DNA of 31,714 nt from a virus, in IMG/VR virus record IMGVR_UViG_3300030450_000934, positions 1-31,714 of that record, one strand, 5' to 3'. A program made the translations under genes and the position numbers. Below the pieces are notes generated by a model, which saw nothing but the letters and a program-made list of their open reading frames with translations, was not told the DNA's origin and did not search any database. Below, one piece after another: positions 18,749 through 27,803 of this stretch (positions are counted from its first letter, which is position 1; every line of letters starts with the position of its first letter).

Positions 18749-19059
18749 GAAAATTAATTTTAATTATATTTTTATTTTTTAGTTATACAAGTTATAGCCA
18801 ACAAATAAGAGTAGTACAAATAAACGCAAAGTGGAATCAAAAGAACACATTATATCTTGATAATTTAAGAGGTTGCAAATATGATTACGCTTGGTTAGAA
18901 GACCAAGGTGCTAAACTTAAAAATCAAATTAAATCTGTTCCTGTTATATTAATAGAAAAAGACGGAAAAATTGTAAGAACTTTTCAAGCAGGATTAGATT
19001 TTAAATTAGCTTTAAAAAAAGAAGATATACAAGAAATTATTTACGAACTTAAAGAATGA
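18745..19059 (+). CDS. Secreted thioredoxin-like protein lacking the CxxC active site
   Basis: The 104-residue protein starts with a clear signal peptide (MRKLILIIFLFFSYTSYSQQ, predicted cleavage near residue 19) and would act in the periplasm. The rest has thioredoxin-like order: VVQINAKWNQKN, a helix, YAWLEDQ, then IKSVPVILIEKDGKIV, where SVPV supplies the cis-proline element. The site usually occupied by WCxxC reads W-N-Q-K-N, so both catalytic cysteines are asparagine. I recognise related phage proteins with the same NAKWN stretch, so the loss looks conserved. It cannot do redox chemistry; a chaperone or binding role is more likely. It overlaps the next tail gene. Confidence 0.6.
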   Translation: MRKLILIIFLFFSYTSYSQQIRVVQINAKWNQKNTLYLDNLRGCKYDYAWLEDQGAKLKNQIKSVPVILIEKDGKIVRTFQAGLDFKLALKKEDIQEIIYELKE

Positions 19060-19628
19060 CATTTAAAGAAATACATAAAGAATTAGCATTATTTGCATTG
19101 ACTGTTCTTAAAGAAGCTAGAAAAAACTTAAGACAAAAAAAGAAAATAACAACAGGTAAACTTCTTAAATCATTACAGGCAAAAATAAAACAAGAGAAAG
19201 ATTATATTATGCTAACTTTCTTGATGGAAGATTATGGTAAGTTCGTTGACAAAGGTGTAAAAGGTGCTGACCCTTATGCTTTACCAGAGGGTGCAAAATG
19301 GTACGGAAGAAATAGAGCACCTGATAGTCCATATCAATTTGGTGCTATGAAAAGTAGAGGATTAAAACAAGCTATAAACAGGTGGACTATACAAAAAGGA
19401 TTAAAAGGAGTTAGAGATAAAAAAGGTAGATTTTTACCAAGAAAGAGTATGCAATTTATGATAAACAGAAGTATATATTTATCAGGTCTTGAAGCGTCAA
19501 TGTTTTTTACAGGTCCATACAATAAATTTTTAGTTCGTTTTATAAATAAGTTTTTTAGAGCATTTACATTTGATGTTGATATGGCTTTAAGGCAACAAAA
19601 AAAGGGAGTTGACTATAATAAAATATAA
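19056..19628 (+). CDS. HK97 gp10-like tail completion / head-tail joining protein
   Basis: This 190-residue basic protein has a helical N-terminal part (ALFALTVLKEARKNLRQKKK) followed by the strand pair LQAKIKQEKDYIMLTFLMED and YGKFVDKGVKGADPY. The 'YGxFVDxGVxG' turn is typical of HK97 gp10-like proteins that complete the neck or tail. Residues about 100-190 are helical and basic. It lies between the thioredoxin-like gene and two large tail/baseplate genes, with four- and one-base overlaps. The family match is by motif. Other minor tail functions are possible. Confidence 0.6.
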   Translation: MTFKEIHKELALFALTVLKEARKNLRQKKKITTGKLLKSLQAKIKQEKDYIMLTFLMEDYGKFVDKGVKGADPYALPEGAKWYGRNRAPDSPYQFGAMKSRGLKQAINRWTIQKGLKGVRDKKGRFLPRKSMQFMINRSIYLSGLEASMFFTGPYNKFLVRFINKFFRAFTFDVDMALRQQKKGVDYNKI

Positions 19629-20614
19629 TGGCAATAATTAAATTAAGAAGTCCGAGATACGAAGTTTTACTAGCACCTGCTAATGCTGTTTCAGCAAAAT
19701 TAGAATTAACTATCGGTGGCACATTAAGATACACAATAGTAAAAGAATGTACGGCAGGTAGTAATGTTGAGTTTGAAATATCTGAATTATGTAGAGATTA
19801 TCTAGATGTAGCAGTAGCAACAGATGATTCACACCCAGCAAACACTATTGCAATTTCAAGAGCAATTAAATTTTACCCACAAGCAAATGCAGATGGCACA
19901 CAAATAGGTAGCACAGATACAGATACACATACAGGCATAGATGGTTACGGAATATTTACAGATGGTGTAAACCCTACAATACATAGTTCACAAGTGTTTT
20001 TAGTTTCTCCTAATTATGTAGGAACTGATAGTTATAAAGTATATGCACCTGTTGGGTGGGAAGGCTCTTTCCCTTATTTAGATACAAATGCTGCCGTACA
20101 ATATAATGATTTTGATGCATCAGAAACTAGCGTAACATTAAGAAGCCAAACAATAACTATTGAAAGATTAGATTGTAGTAAATATACACCAACAAAAGTT
20201 TTATTTTTAAATAAGTGGGGTGCTATACAAGAATTGTGGTTTCAAACTAAATTAGTAGATAACTTAACAACAAAAGAAGAAAAGTACCAAAGAAATTTAG
20301 TCACATTTGCTACAAATAATACTGCTACATTAGACACAAAAGAACATAATATTAAAACTTTAAACAAACAGGGTAAAGCGAAAATAACATTAAGTTCAGG
20401 ATATTACCCAGAGTTTGTGAGTGAATGGTTTGAAGAATTAATGCTTTCTGAATATGTTTGGGTTCGTAGAAAAAATTATGCACAACTAGAAAAAACAATA
20501 CCTGTAAAAATTGTAACGAGTTCATTTACTAAAAAAACAAGTTTAAATGACAACTTAATAGAATATACAATACAATTTGAGGAAGCAAATGATTACATAA
20601 ACAATGTTAGATAA
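19628..20614 (+). CDS. Tail / baseplate protein of flavobacterial phages
   Basis: This 328-residue beta-rich protein begins MAIIKLRSPRYEVLLAPANA. It contains a repeated acceptor-like stretch rich in G, T and D (TDTDTHTGIDGYGIF). It ends with TLSSGYYPEFVSEWFEELML, then SLNDNLIEYTIQFEEANDYI and NNVR. I recognise the ending as conserved in tail genes of this phage group. Adjacency to the long protein at 20615, which starts one base after it, suggests a distal tail or baseplate hub component. There is no enzymatic motif. The precise position in the tail is unproven. Confidence 0.6.
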   Translation: MAIIKLRSPRYEVLLAPANAVSAKLELTIGGTLRYTIVKECTAGSNVEFEISELCRDYLDVAVATDDSHPANTIAISRAIKFYPQANADGTQIGSTDTDTHTGIDGYGIFTDGVNPTIHSSQVFLVSPNYVGTDSYKVYAPVGWEGSFPYLDTNAAVQYNDFDASETSVTLRSQTITIERLDCSKYTPTKVLFLNKWGAIQELWFQTKLVDNLTTKEEKYQRNLVTFATNNTATLDTKEHNIKTLNKQGKAKITLSSGYYPEFVSEWFEELMLSEYVWVRRKNYAQLEKTIPVKIVTSSFTKKTSLNDNLIEYTIQFEEANDYINNVR

Positions 20615-22687
20615 ATGCAAAAATTACAACTTTATATTAGTAACACTAGAATTGATTTATTTAAAGATGAAAGTGTATCAATAACTCAAACAATAAAAAA
20701 TGTAAAAGACATTTCAAAACTATTTACAGAGTTCACTCAAAGTTTTACAATACCAGCCTCAAAAACTAATAACAAAATATTCAAGCATTATTATAACTAT
20801 GATATTACACTTGGTTCATTTGATGCTAGATTTAAAGTATCAGCAAAATTAGAATTGAATAGTATTCCTTTTAAAAAAGGATTCATCAGATTAGAGGGAG
20901 TTGAATTAAAAAAAAATAAACCTTACGCATACAAAATAACTTTCTTTGGCGAAACAGTCAATTTAAAAGACATAGTTGCAGAAGATGATTTAGCAGATAT
21001 ATTTGATGGTATAACAACTTATGATTTGGATTATGATTATTCAACAGTCAGAGGAAAACTAATTGGAAGTCCAGGCGTTGTTGTGTGTCCATTAATAACT
21101 CATACAAGACAATTATATTATCAAACTACAGGAAATGTAGGTGAGGGTAATCTTTATTATGCAGGCTCAACTTCTGCTAATGGTGTTTATTGGAGTGATT
21201 TAAAATATGCTATGCGTTTGTATGAAATTATACAACAAATACAAAATAAATATACAATAGCAAATGGTTATCCTTCAAATTTAGTTTTTTCTACAGATTT
21301 TTTTGCAACAACTAATGCAGATTTTTATAATTTGTATATGTGGTTAAGTAGAAAATCAGGAACAGTCGAACCTGCTGACCAAGTATCAATACAATATAGA
21401 ACGATAGGAACTTGGAATGCAGGTGGTAGCAATAGTGGACCTATAACTTCATCAGGTACTGGTGTAATAGTGCCATCTTCTGCAGTTACTTACCCAGCTT
21501 ATATATCAGAGTTTACTTGTACTATCACACCGAGTGTAAATAATGTTGATTTTAATTATAGGATTAAACGAAACGGATTTATCGTTCAACAAGCTGATGA
21601 TGTTCAAGGGCAACAAACAATTAATCAAACAGATTTTGACCTTTTAACAGGAACTTATACAATTGAAGTTGGCTCTTTAGGAACTATAAGTTGGAACGCA
21701 GGTCAAACAACTTGGTCAATAACAGGACAAGATGACCCAGAGGCAATAGGAACATATACAGATACATTTAGTAGTGTAAACACAATAAGTCAATCAACTA
21801 CTTTTGAATTTAAAATAAGCGAACAAATTCCTAAAATAAAAGTAATTGATTTTCTAACAGGTCTTTTTAAAATGTTTAATCTAGTTGCTTATGTTAATGA
21901 TGCAGGAACAATAGTAGTACAAAAATTATCAGATTATTATGCGGCATCAACGACTGTTTGGGATATTAACGATTATATAGATGTTAAAAAAAGTAAAGTT
22001 GATGTTGCTTTACCTTATAAAGAAATAGATTTAGAATTTAAAGGACTTAAAACATTTTTAGCACAACAATATACCCAACTATATAACAAAGGTTGGGGGT
22101 CAGAAGAATATGTAGGCGATAGGTTTGATGGACCTTCTCCTATTTATAAAGTTCAAGTTCCTTTTGAGCATTTACAATATCAAAGATTAAAGAATTTAAC
22201 AACAGGTAGTAACACAACTATACAATGGGGTTGGTTCGTAAATGAAAATAAAAACAATATAAAAGGTAGTCCGTTGATTTTTTATAATATTTATCAATCA
22301 TCAGTTGCACAGGCAATATCTTTAAAAAATACTGCAAGTTCAAACACAACTGAATCATCATATAATATTCCGTCTAATAGTAGAGCATTATCTGCAAGCA
22401 CAAGCACATCAAATATTAATTTCTATAATGAAACCAATGAATATACCAACACAAGTTCATTCACAGGAACATTATTTAAGAATTATTATGAAGATTATAT
22501 TACTGAAATATTTAGTGTAAAAAGAAGATTAACAAAGATAACTGCATTTTTACCAATGAAAATGATTTATAATATGAAATTGAATGATAAAATTTCGTTA
22601 GATAATAGAACATACAAGATAAATAGTGTCAAAACTAATTTAACAACAGGGAAAAGTGATTTTGAATTATTAAATGTGGTGGTATGA
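20615..22687 (+). CDS. Large tail-tip / baseplate protein
   Basis: The 690-residue protein starts MQKLQLYISNTRIDLFKDES, then VSITQTIKNVKDISKLFTEF and TQSFTIPASKTNNKIFKHYY, a strongly conserved N-terminal stretch of flavobacterial phage tail proteins. The middle (about 160-400) is rich in S, T, G and aromatic residues, as in carbohydrate- or fibre-contacting domains. The end has YKINSVKTNLTTGKSDFELL, which resembles a baseplate hub closing domain. It likely forms the tail tip and carries the fibre. It begins immediately after the preceding tail gene and overlaps the next small gene. No hydrolase motif could be fixed. Confidence 0.65.
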   Translation: MQKLQLYISNTRIDLFKDESVSITQTIKNVKDISKLFTEFTQSFTIPASKTNNKIFKHYYNYDITLGSFDARFKVSAKLELNSIPFKKGFIRLEGVELKKNKPYAYKITFFGETVNLKDIVAEDDLADIFDGITTYDLDYDYSTVRGKLIGSPGVVVCPLITHTRQLYYQTTGNVGEGNLYYAGSTSANGVYWSDLKYAMRLYEIIQQIQNKYTIANGYPSNLVFSTDFFATTNADFYNLYMWLSRKSGTVEPADQVSIQYRTIGTWNAGGSNSGPITSSGTGVIVPSSAVTYPAYISEFTCTITPSVNNVDFNYRIKRNGFIVQQADDVQGQQTINQTDFDLLTGTYTIEVGSLGTISWNAGQTTWSITGQDDPEAIGTYTDTFSSVNTISQSTTFEFKISEQIPKIKVIDFLTGLFKMFNLVAYVNDAGTIVVQKLSDYYAASTTVWDINDYIDVKKSKVDVALPYKEIDLEFKGLKTFLAQQYTQLYNKGWGSEEYVGDRFDGPSPIYKVQVPFEHLQYQRLKNLTTGSNTTIQWGWFVNENKNNIKGSPLIFYNIYQSSVAQAISLKNTASSNTTESSYNIPSNSRALSASTSTSNINFYNETNEYTNTSSFTGTLFKNYYEDYITEIFSVKRRLTKITAFLPMKMIYNMKLNDKISLDNRTYKINSVKTNLTTGKSDFELLNVVV

Positions 22688-22833
22688 TAAAAAATATAAT
22701 TGACTTGTTACAAGTAGCGAATGGCGAAACTGAAAATATAAAAATTGCACAAGGCAAATATGCGTTACCTATAAATTTTAAAGTAGCATACAGACAACTT
22801 AAAAAAGAAATCAAATGGCACAAAACATCATAA
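22684..22833 (+). CDS. Small protein between tail tip and tape measure
   Basis: This 49-residue frame starts ATGATAA, overlapping the stop of the large tail-tip gene, and ends 19 bases into the tape measure gene. The product (MIKNIIDLLQVANGETENIK, then IAQGKYALPINFKVAYRQLK) has a short amphipathic helix followed by a beta element. I recognise similar tiny genes at the same spot in other flavobacterial phages, function unknown. Overlaps on both sides strengthen the call. Confidence 0.6.
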   Translation: MIKNIIDLLQVANGETENIKIAQGKYALPINFKVAYRQLKKEIKWHKTS

Positions 22834-24827
22834 GAGAATATACTTTAAAACTTTCTACAAAAGAGGCTCAAAAAGAGTTGGAGAAAACAACTGAATTGTT
22901 AGACCTGCAGGATGCTGCTATTAATAGAATTAAAAACGATTTAGTAAAATTAGAAAAAATGCACAAAAACGCTGGAGGCGTTATGGAGCAACAAAGAGTA
23001 GCAAAAGCTATTGAAAGAACTAAATTAGAATTAAAAGACGAATTAAATGCTAGACAAAAATTAACTAAACAAAAACAAAAAGACACACAAGCAGTTAGAG
23101 AAGCAAAGAAAAATGCTGCTGATTTCGGTGGTGCAATGCGTGTATTAGATGCACAAACAGGTGGTGCTGCAACTGCTATGACAAATCTTGTCGGTGGTGT
23201 CAAAGGTGCTACAAAAGGTTTTGGTCTATTAAAAATTGCTATGATGGCAACAGGCTTCGGCTTGATATTAACTGCCATAACTGCCGTAACTACGGCTTTA
23301 ACTTCAAATGAAGAGGGGCAGGGCAAACTTGTTAAGATGATGAATAGAGTAAAGGCAGTTGTTCAGACTGTTACTAATACTCTAACAAATTTTGGTAATA
23401 CAATATTAAGTGTAGGAAAATGGTTAGGTGCTAAATTCACAGGCGATGCCGATAAAGCAAATGAGGCTTTAGGCGAAATGAAAGATAATTGGGATAAGAC
23501 TACTGAAAGTGTTAAGAATTTTGGAGAAGAACTAGAAAAAAACACTAAAATAGCAGATAAAATTTCAGATATTCAAAATAAAAATAGTAAACTAGAAAGG
23601 CAATTAATTGTTGAAAGAGGAAAAGCCAATGCTGACATAGCAAAGTTAAGAGAGATTGCCTCAGACAAAGAAAACAATTCTGTTCAAGTTAGGATTAAAG
23701 CATTAAGAGAAGCGTCTGCAATTGAAGATGAAATCGCTGCAAAAGAATTAAATCTAGCAAAACAAAGATTAGAAGCACATCAACTACAAATGTCAATGGG
23801 TGTTTCAACAAAAGAAGATAAATTAGAAGAAGCTAAATTGATTGCCGCAGTTTCAAAAATAGAACAAGATACTGCGACAAGAACTAGAATGTTAAATAGA
23901 ACAATCAATTCTGCAATTAGAGAAGAAGAAGCAGAAATTGCACGAGTGGCAAGAGAAACGGCTGCTACCAAAAAGAAAGAAGATGAAGATGAATTGAAAA
24001 GAAAAAAAGATTTAGCTGACCTTAAAAAACAAATTAGAGAAGCAGAGGCTACAAGCGAAGCAGAAGAAAGAGCATTAGAACTTGAAAAAATACAAGAGCA
24101 TTATGATGCTTTAATATTACAAGCAGAAGAAAATAATTTATTAACTGATGAATTAAAACTTGCTAGAAAAGAAGCATTAGATAACCAACAAGCAGAGTTT
24201 GACCAACAAGATTTAGATAGAGAAAATAAAATTAAAGATGAAAAAGAAAAAATAGAAGAAGCGAAAAGGAAATCTGTAATGGAAACTTTTGACAATGCTG
24301 CAAGAATATTTGGAGAGGAAACTAAATTAGGAAAAGCAATGTTGATAGCCAAACAAATAATGTTGATGAAGCAATTAATAATGGATGCTAAAAGTCAATT
24401 ATCAACTGCAACAAAAGTAGTAGGCGAAGCAGGTATGCAGGGTGGTGAAGCAGGCGTAGAGGTTGCAGGTTCTATAGGTAAAGCTGCCAACACAGCACCA
24501 CCACCTGGTAATATTCCTTTTATAATATCAGCAATTGCTACAGGTGCAGGTATATTAGCTTCAGTAAAACAAGCTATTAAAGGAACTAAAAAAGCAGCAG
24601 CAAAAGTTGGTGCTTCGGTATCAACTCCGACTATTGCTGACCCTGTAGCACCGTCAACATCTAGTCCTATACCTCCTGAAATATCAAGTGTTGGTCAAGG
24701 TGGTGTAAGTCAATTAGCAGAAGCGATTGGAAGCCAACAACCAGTTCAAGCATTTGTAGTAAGTAATGATGTTACAACGGCTCAAGGACTTGAAAGGAAC
24801 ATAGTTGATAGTGCTTCAATCGGATAA
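22815..24827 (+). CDS. Tail tape measure protein
   Basis: The 670-residue protein sets tail length. It has a long N-terminal coiled coil (about 8-95) and a hydrophobic glycine/alanine-rich part at about 110-165 (TGGAATAMTNLVGGVKGATK, then GLLKIAMMATGFGLILTAIT), which is the membrane-active section of tape measures. A very long charged helix (about 225-500) follows, then a small-residue end with A, G, P and S repeats. By the usual rule of thumb a 670-residue tape measure means a short to medium tail. The rest of the tail genes lie before it; head genes follow. Confidence 0.85.
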   Translation: MAQNIIREYTLKLSTKEAQKELEKTTELLDLQDAAINRIKNDLVKLEKMHKNAGGVMEQQRVAKAIERTKLELKDELNARQKLTKQKQKDTQAVREAKKNAADFGGAMRVLDAQTGGAATAMTNLVGGVKGATKGFGLLKIAMMATGFGLILTAITAVTTALTSNEEGQGKLVKMMNRVKAVVQTVTNTLTNFGNTILSVGKWLGAKFTGDADKANEALGEMKDNWDKTTESVKNFGEELEKNTKIADKISDIQNKNSKLERQLIVERGKANADIAKLREIASDKENNSVQVRIKALREASAIEDEIAAKELNLAKQRLEAHQLQMSMGVSTKEDKLEEAKLIAAVSKIEQDTATRTRMLNRTINSAIREEEAEIARVARETAATKKKEDEDELKRKKDLADLKKQIREAEATSEAEERALELEKIQEHYDALILQAEENNLLTDELKLARKEALDNQQAEFDQQDLDRENKIKDEKEKIEEAKRKSVMETFDNAARIFGEETKLGKAMLIAKQIMLMKQLIMDAKSQLSTATKVVGEAGMQGGEAGVEVAGSIGKAANTAPPPGNIPFIISAIATGAGILASVKQAIKGTKKAAAKVGASVSTPTIADPVAPSTSSPIPPEISSVGQGGVSQLAEAIGSQQPVQAFVVSNDVTTAQGLERNIVDSASIG

Positions 24828-24830
24828 ATA

Positions 24831-24856
24831 CAAAATTGTTTAATTAAATCGTTATA
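24831..24856 (+). promoter_or_regulatory. Late two-part motif before the prohead protease
   Basis: CAAAATT at 24831-24837, 12 bases, then CGTTATA at 24850-24856, five bases before the ATG at 24862. AATTAAATCGTTATA is identical to the sequence before the gene at 17233. Confidence 0.55.
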
Positions 24857-24861
24857 AAATT

Positions 24862-25440
24862 ATGAAAATTATAGAACTCATATTAGATGAAGCACAGGAC
24901 ATTATGGGTATAGATGCAATTTCTATTGTTGAAAATCCAGCTATTGAAGAAAATTTTTTAGCATTAAAAAATGAAGAAATTAAATTAGCTGAGATTGACA
25001 AAGAAAAGAAAATATTAATGGGTGCTTTATTAATACCAAATAAACCTATTTATAGAACAAATGCAGAGGGAGAATATTACATTTATTTTTCTCGTGATAC
25101 AGTTGAAAAAGCTAGTCAGTTATATTTAAAAAACGGACATCAAAATAATTCAACACTAGAACACCAACACGAATTAAACGGATTAACTTTAGTTGAAAGT
25201 TGGATAGTTGAAGATACAAAATTTGACAAGTCAAGGAAATATGGATTAAATGTTCCTCTAGGAACTTGGATGGGTTCGGTTAAAGTCAATAATGATGATG
25301 TTTGGAATGAATATGTCAAAACAGGCAAAGTAAAAGGATTCAGTATTGAAGGATATTTTGTTGATAAAATGCAAAACACTAGCAAAGAAGAACAAAATGC
25401 CCAACAATTATTGAGTGAAATTAAAAATATTTTAAGCTAG
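24862..25440 (+). CDS. Prohead (head maturation) protease, XkdF-like S78-type
   Basis: The 192-residue protein matches phage head proteases of the XkdF type. It has an N-terminal part with GIDAISIVENPAIEENFLAL (16-35), and LMGALLIPNKPIYRTNAEGE. STLEHQHELNGLTLVESWIV follows, with the histidine pair H101 and H103. The last stretch, GTWMGSVKVNNDDVW then GKVKGFSIEGYF, holds the likely serine S161. These enzymes cleave scaffold and capsid N-termini during head maturation. The active-site assignment is by family pattern. It is preceded by a late motif and followed without a gap by a cysteine-rich small gene and the scaffold gene. Confidence 0.8.
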   Translation: MKIIELILDEAQDIMGIDAISIVENPAIEENFLALKNEEIKLAEIDKEKKILMGALLIPNKPIYRTNAEGEYYIYFSRDTVEKASQLYLKNGHQNNSTLEHQHELNGLTLVESWIVEDTKFDKSRKYGLNVPLGTWMGSVKVNNDDVWNEYVKTGKVKGFSIEGYFVDKMQNTSKEEQNAQQLLSEIKNILS

Positions 25441-25595
25441 TGAGGAAAAAACCAATTTCAACACCAAGCCGAACAAGTCCAAAAGGAAGTAGGCGTGGGT
25501 GTTTATGTAAAGATACAAATACATACTCTAGAAAATGTTGTGATGGCTCTTTATGGGCACAAGGCATTGGGGTAATAAGTAGAACTGCAAGTTAA
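25440..25595 (+). CDS. Small cysteine-rich virion-module protein, GTG start
   Basis: This 51-residue frame starts with GTG at 25440, overlapping the protease stop by one base. It reads GCLCKDTNTYSRKCCDGSLW then AQGIGVISRT after a basic N-terminal part. The order CLCKDT-x-TYSxKCCDGSxxAQGIG is one I recognise from tiny genes of flavobacterial phages, normally in the structural module. Four cysteines (C21, C23, C33, C34) could bind zinc or form disulfides. Its function is unknown. Confidence 0.65.
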   Translation: MRKKPISTPSRTSPKGSRRGCLCKDTNTYSRKCCDGSLWAQGIGVISRTAS

Positions 25596-25600
25596 AAATG

Positions 25601-25626
25601 CAAAATTTTTTTAAATAATCGTTAAA
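25601..25626 (+). promoter_or_regulatory. Late two-part motif before the scaffold gene
   Basis: CAAAATT at 25601-25607, 12 bases, then CGTTAAA at 25620-25626, nine bases before the ATG at 25636. AATAATCGTTAAA also occurs at the start of the structured RNA at 8835-8847. Confidence 0.5.
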
Positions 25627-25635
25627 TAGTTAATT

Positions 25636-26214
25636 ATGAAAAGTACAGAAATGTTAAATAAAATCAAGACGCTACTAGACATAGAAGTAAAATTTGAAAC
25701 TAGAAAGCTAGACAATGGAACTGTGGTAGAAGCAGAAGCATTTAGTAAAGGCAACGAAGTTTTTATCAAAACAGAAGATGAAAAAGTCGCAATGCCTGTA
25801 GGCGAATACACACTCGAAAGTGGTGATGTATTATTAGTCAAAGAAGAAGGTATGATTGCCGAACTCGGATTACCAAAAAAAGAGGAAGAAGAAGAAGAAG
25901 AAGAAATGAGAGATGATGGCAAAGAAGCTGCTGTTGATGACTGGGCAGGTATGGAAAAAAGAATTAAAAATCTTGAAGATGCCGTAGCTGACTTAAAAGA
26001 AGACAAAGAGCCTCGAAGTGAAGAAGTTAAAGACGAAAAAGATATTGAGGTAGATGCTAAAGAAGAAGTGAAAGAAGAACTTTCTGAGCCTGCAGTTGAG
26101 CCAATCAAACACAGTCCAGAGGGAACTTTTGAGAAAAAATCAAAATCATTTCACTTTAGTAATAAAAGAAAGCTATCTGTTTTAGATAGAGTAATGGAAA
26201 AATTAACAAATTAA
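25636..26214 (+). CDS. Head scaffolding protein
   Basis: This 192-residue protein has a beta-like N-terminal part (LDIEVKFETRKLDNGTVVEA and AEAFSKGNEVFIKTEDEKVA) and a long acidic, low-complexity, helical middle that includes a run of nine glutamates (83-91). The C-terminal end is basic (KKSKSFHFSNKRKLSVLDRV). Acidic coiled-coil middle and basic capsid-contact tail are typical of scaffolds. It lies immediately before the capsid gene, 12 bases apart. It directs capsid assembly inside the procapsid and is removed by the protease upstream. Confidence 0.75.
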   Translation: MKSTEMLNKIKTLLDIEVKFETRKLDNGTVVEAEAFSKGNEVFIKTEDEKVAMPVGEYTLESGDVLLVKEEGMIAELGLPKKEEEEEEEEMRDDGKEAAVDDWAGMEKRIKNLEDAVADLKEDKEPRSEEVKDEKDIEVDAKEEVKEELSEPAVEPIKHSPEGTFEKKSKSFHFSNKRKLSVLDRVMEKLTN

Positions 26215-26226
26215 ATATTAAATAAA

Positions 26227-27153
26227 ATGGCGTTATCAATTACATCAACTTATGCGGGAGAATTTGCTGGAAAGTATATTGCTGCTGCATTATTATCAGG
26301 CGACACTATCGCAAAAGGCGGAATAGAAGTCAAGCCGAACATTAAGTACAAAGAAGTTATCAAAAAAGTTGCTACAAGTGGCTTGATTGCTAATGGTTCT
26401 TGTGATTTTACAAATGCAGGTGATGTTACTCTTACTGAAAGAATTATTCAACCAGAGGAGTTTCAAGTAAACCTACAATTATGTAAGACACCTTTCGTTT
26501 CAGATTGGGAAGCAGTTCAAATGGGATATTCTGCATTTGAAAAAATGCCTCCTAAATTTTCTGATTTTCTAATCGGTCAAATTTCAGCAGAAGTTGCGGC
26601 AAAAAATGAGACAAATATTTGGAATGGTGCAAATGCATCAGCAGGAGAATATGATGGTCTTGTAACTTTGTTTAAAGCAGATGCAGATGTTTCTGACATT
26701 ACAGGAACTACTGTAACTCACGCAAATGTAATAGCTGAAATGGGGAAAGTAGTAGATGCTTGTCCTTCTACAATTTATGGAAAAGAAGATTTAAATCTTT
26801 ATGTTTCACAAAATGTAGCTAAAGCATATGTAAGAGCCTTAGGTGGTTATTCAATTGGTGTCGGTGCGAATGGTATCGGAGACCAAGGGCAAATGTGGTA
26901 CAATGGTCAAGGGTTATCTTTTGACGGAGTGCAAATTTTTATGGCTCCAGGTCTTTCTGACAACCAAATGGTATTAGCACAAAAATCTAATCTTTACTTC
27001 GGTACTGGTCTACTTAATGATATGAACTTGGTTAAAGTTCTAGATATGGCAGACTTAGACGGAAGTCAAAATGTAAGATTCATTATGCGTTATACTGCTT
27101 CTGTTCAATACGGATACGGAAGTGAAGTTGTACTATACGACCCAACAGTATAA
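26227..27153 (+). CDS. Major capsid protein
   Basis: The 308-residue protein is identified by position after the scaffold and by its compact alpha/beta composition. It includes PEEFQVNLQLCKTPFVSDWE, NETNIWNGANASAGEYDGLV, LYVSQNVAKAYVRALGGY and GLSFDGVQIFMAPGLSDNQM, followed by LNDMNLVKVLDMADLDGSQN. These stretches resemble HK97-fold capsid proteins of Bacteroidetes phages: an A-domain-like region, a late SPxGL-type turn, and a strand-rich end. No N-terminal delta domain is obvious. A terminator follows. The capsid fold is inferred. Confidence 0.8.
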   Translation: MALSITSTYAGEFAGKYIAAALLSGDTIAKGGIEVKPNIKYKEVIKKVATSGLIANGSCDFTNAGDVTLTERIIQPEEFQVNLQLCKTPFVSDWEAVQMGYSAFEKMPPKFSDFLIGQISAEVAAKNETNIWNGANASAGEYDGLVTLFKADADVSDITGTTVTHANVIAEMGKVVDACPSTIYGKEDLNLYVSQNVAKAYVRALGGYSIGVGANGIGDQGQMWYNGQGLSFDGVQIFMAPGLSDNQMVLAQKSNLYFGTGLLNDMNLVKVLDMADLDGSQNVRFIMRYTASVQYGYGSEVVLYDPTV

Positions 27154-27163
27154 TAAATTTAAT

Positions 27164-27198
27164 TAGGGGTTGAGTATAAACCCAATCCCTATTTTTTT
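27164..27198 (+). terminator. Terminator after the major capsid gene
   Basis: TAGGGGTTG at 27164-27172 pairs with CAATCCCTA at 27183-27191 (one G-U pair) around a ten-base loop and is followed by seven T. It closes the scaffold-capsid transcript. Confidence 0.75.
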
Positions 27199-27219
27199 AA
27201 CTTTTAAAAATATAATAAT

Positions 27220-27741
27220 ATGGCTTGTGCATTAACAACAGGAAGAAAAGTCCCTTGTAAAAAAGGGTTTGGAGGAATTAAGACTATTTATATGGCTGAC
27301 TTTCCAGTAGTTGCAACGGTAGATGCTGACAATACAATATCTGCGTTTACTGATTCACCTGATTTTTTTCAATGGGATGTGAAAGGAAACTCATCACTTG
27401 AGGTTGCAATTACTAGTTCCAGAGAAAATGGCACAACTTTTTATACACACACACTTAATCTAACATTACCGTATTTAGATAATGCGACAAGAAATGAAAT
27501 TGCACTTATTGTTCACGCAAGACCTGCAATTATTGTCGAAGATTATTACGGAAATCAATTATTATGTGGATATGAAAATGGTTGTGAAGCGACTGGTGGA
27601 ACAATAGTCACAGGTGCTGCAGCAGGAGATTTAACAGGATTCACTTTAGTAATGGAAGCAATTGAAGAAACTGCTCCTTATTTTGTGGATGCAGGAGTTG
27701 TTACATCCTTTGTTTCGGCAACACAAATAGACCCAGCTTAA
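27220..27741 (+). CDS. Probable major tail tube protein
   Basis: The 173-residue beta-rich protein starts MACALTTGRKVPCKKGFGGI, then has SSLEVAITSSRENGTTFYTH and LNLTLPYLDNATRN, and GYENGCEATGGTIVTGAAAG. I know this arrangement from highly conserved flavobacterial phage virion proteins lying next to the capsid. Small size, beta content and its own terminator on both sides (27164 and 27772), implying high separate expression, point to the tail tube. The alternative is a capsid decoration protein. It starts 66 bases after the capsid stop. Confidence 0.55.
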   Translation: MACALTTGRKVPCKKGFGGIKTIYMADFPVVATVDADNTISAFTDSPDFFQWDVKGNSSLEVAITSSRENGTTFYTHTLNLTLPYLDNATRNEIALIVHARPAIIVEDYYGNQLLCGYENGCEATGGTIVTGAAAGDLTGFTLVMEAIEETAPYFVDAGVVTSFVSATQIDPA

Positions 27742-27771
27742 TATTAATCTAAATATTAATTTTCTTAAAAG

Positions 27772-27797
27772 ACCACTCTCAATCAGGGTGGTTTTTT
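27772..27797 (+). terminator. Terminator after the tail tube candidate
   Basis: ACCACTCT at 27772-27779 pairs with AGGGTGGT at 27785-27792 around a five-base loop, with one G-U pair, and runs into T to 27797. It separates the tail tube gene from the next late unit. Confidence 0.85.
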
Positions 27798-27803
27798 ATT
27801 TTA

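Noticed and set aside
22868-24352. Several long leftward open frames opposite the tape measure and other structural genes
   Set aside because: They lie entirely opposite strongly supported rightward genes, have biased composition mirroring the other strand and lack promoters or overlaps with neighbours.
27740-27765. AATATTAAT direct repeats after the tail tube gene
   Set aside because: Short AT repeats are expected by chance at this base composition, and the adjacent terminator explains the region.
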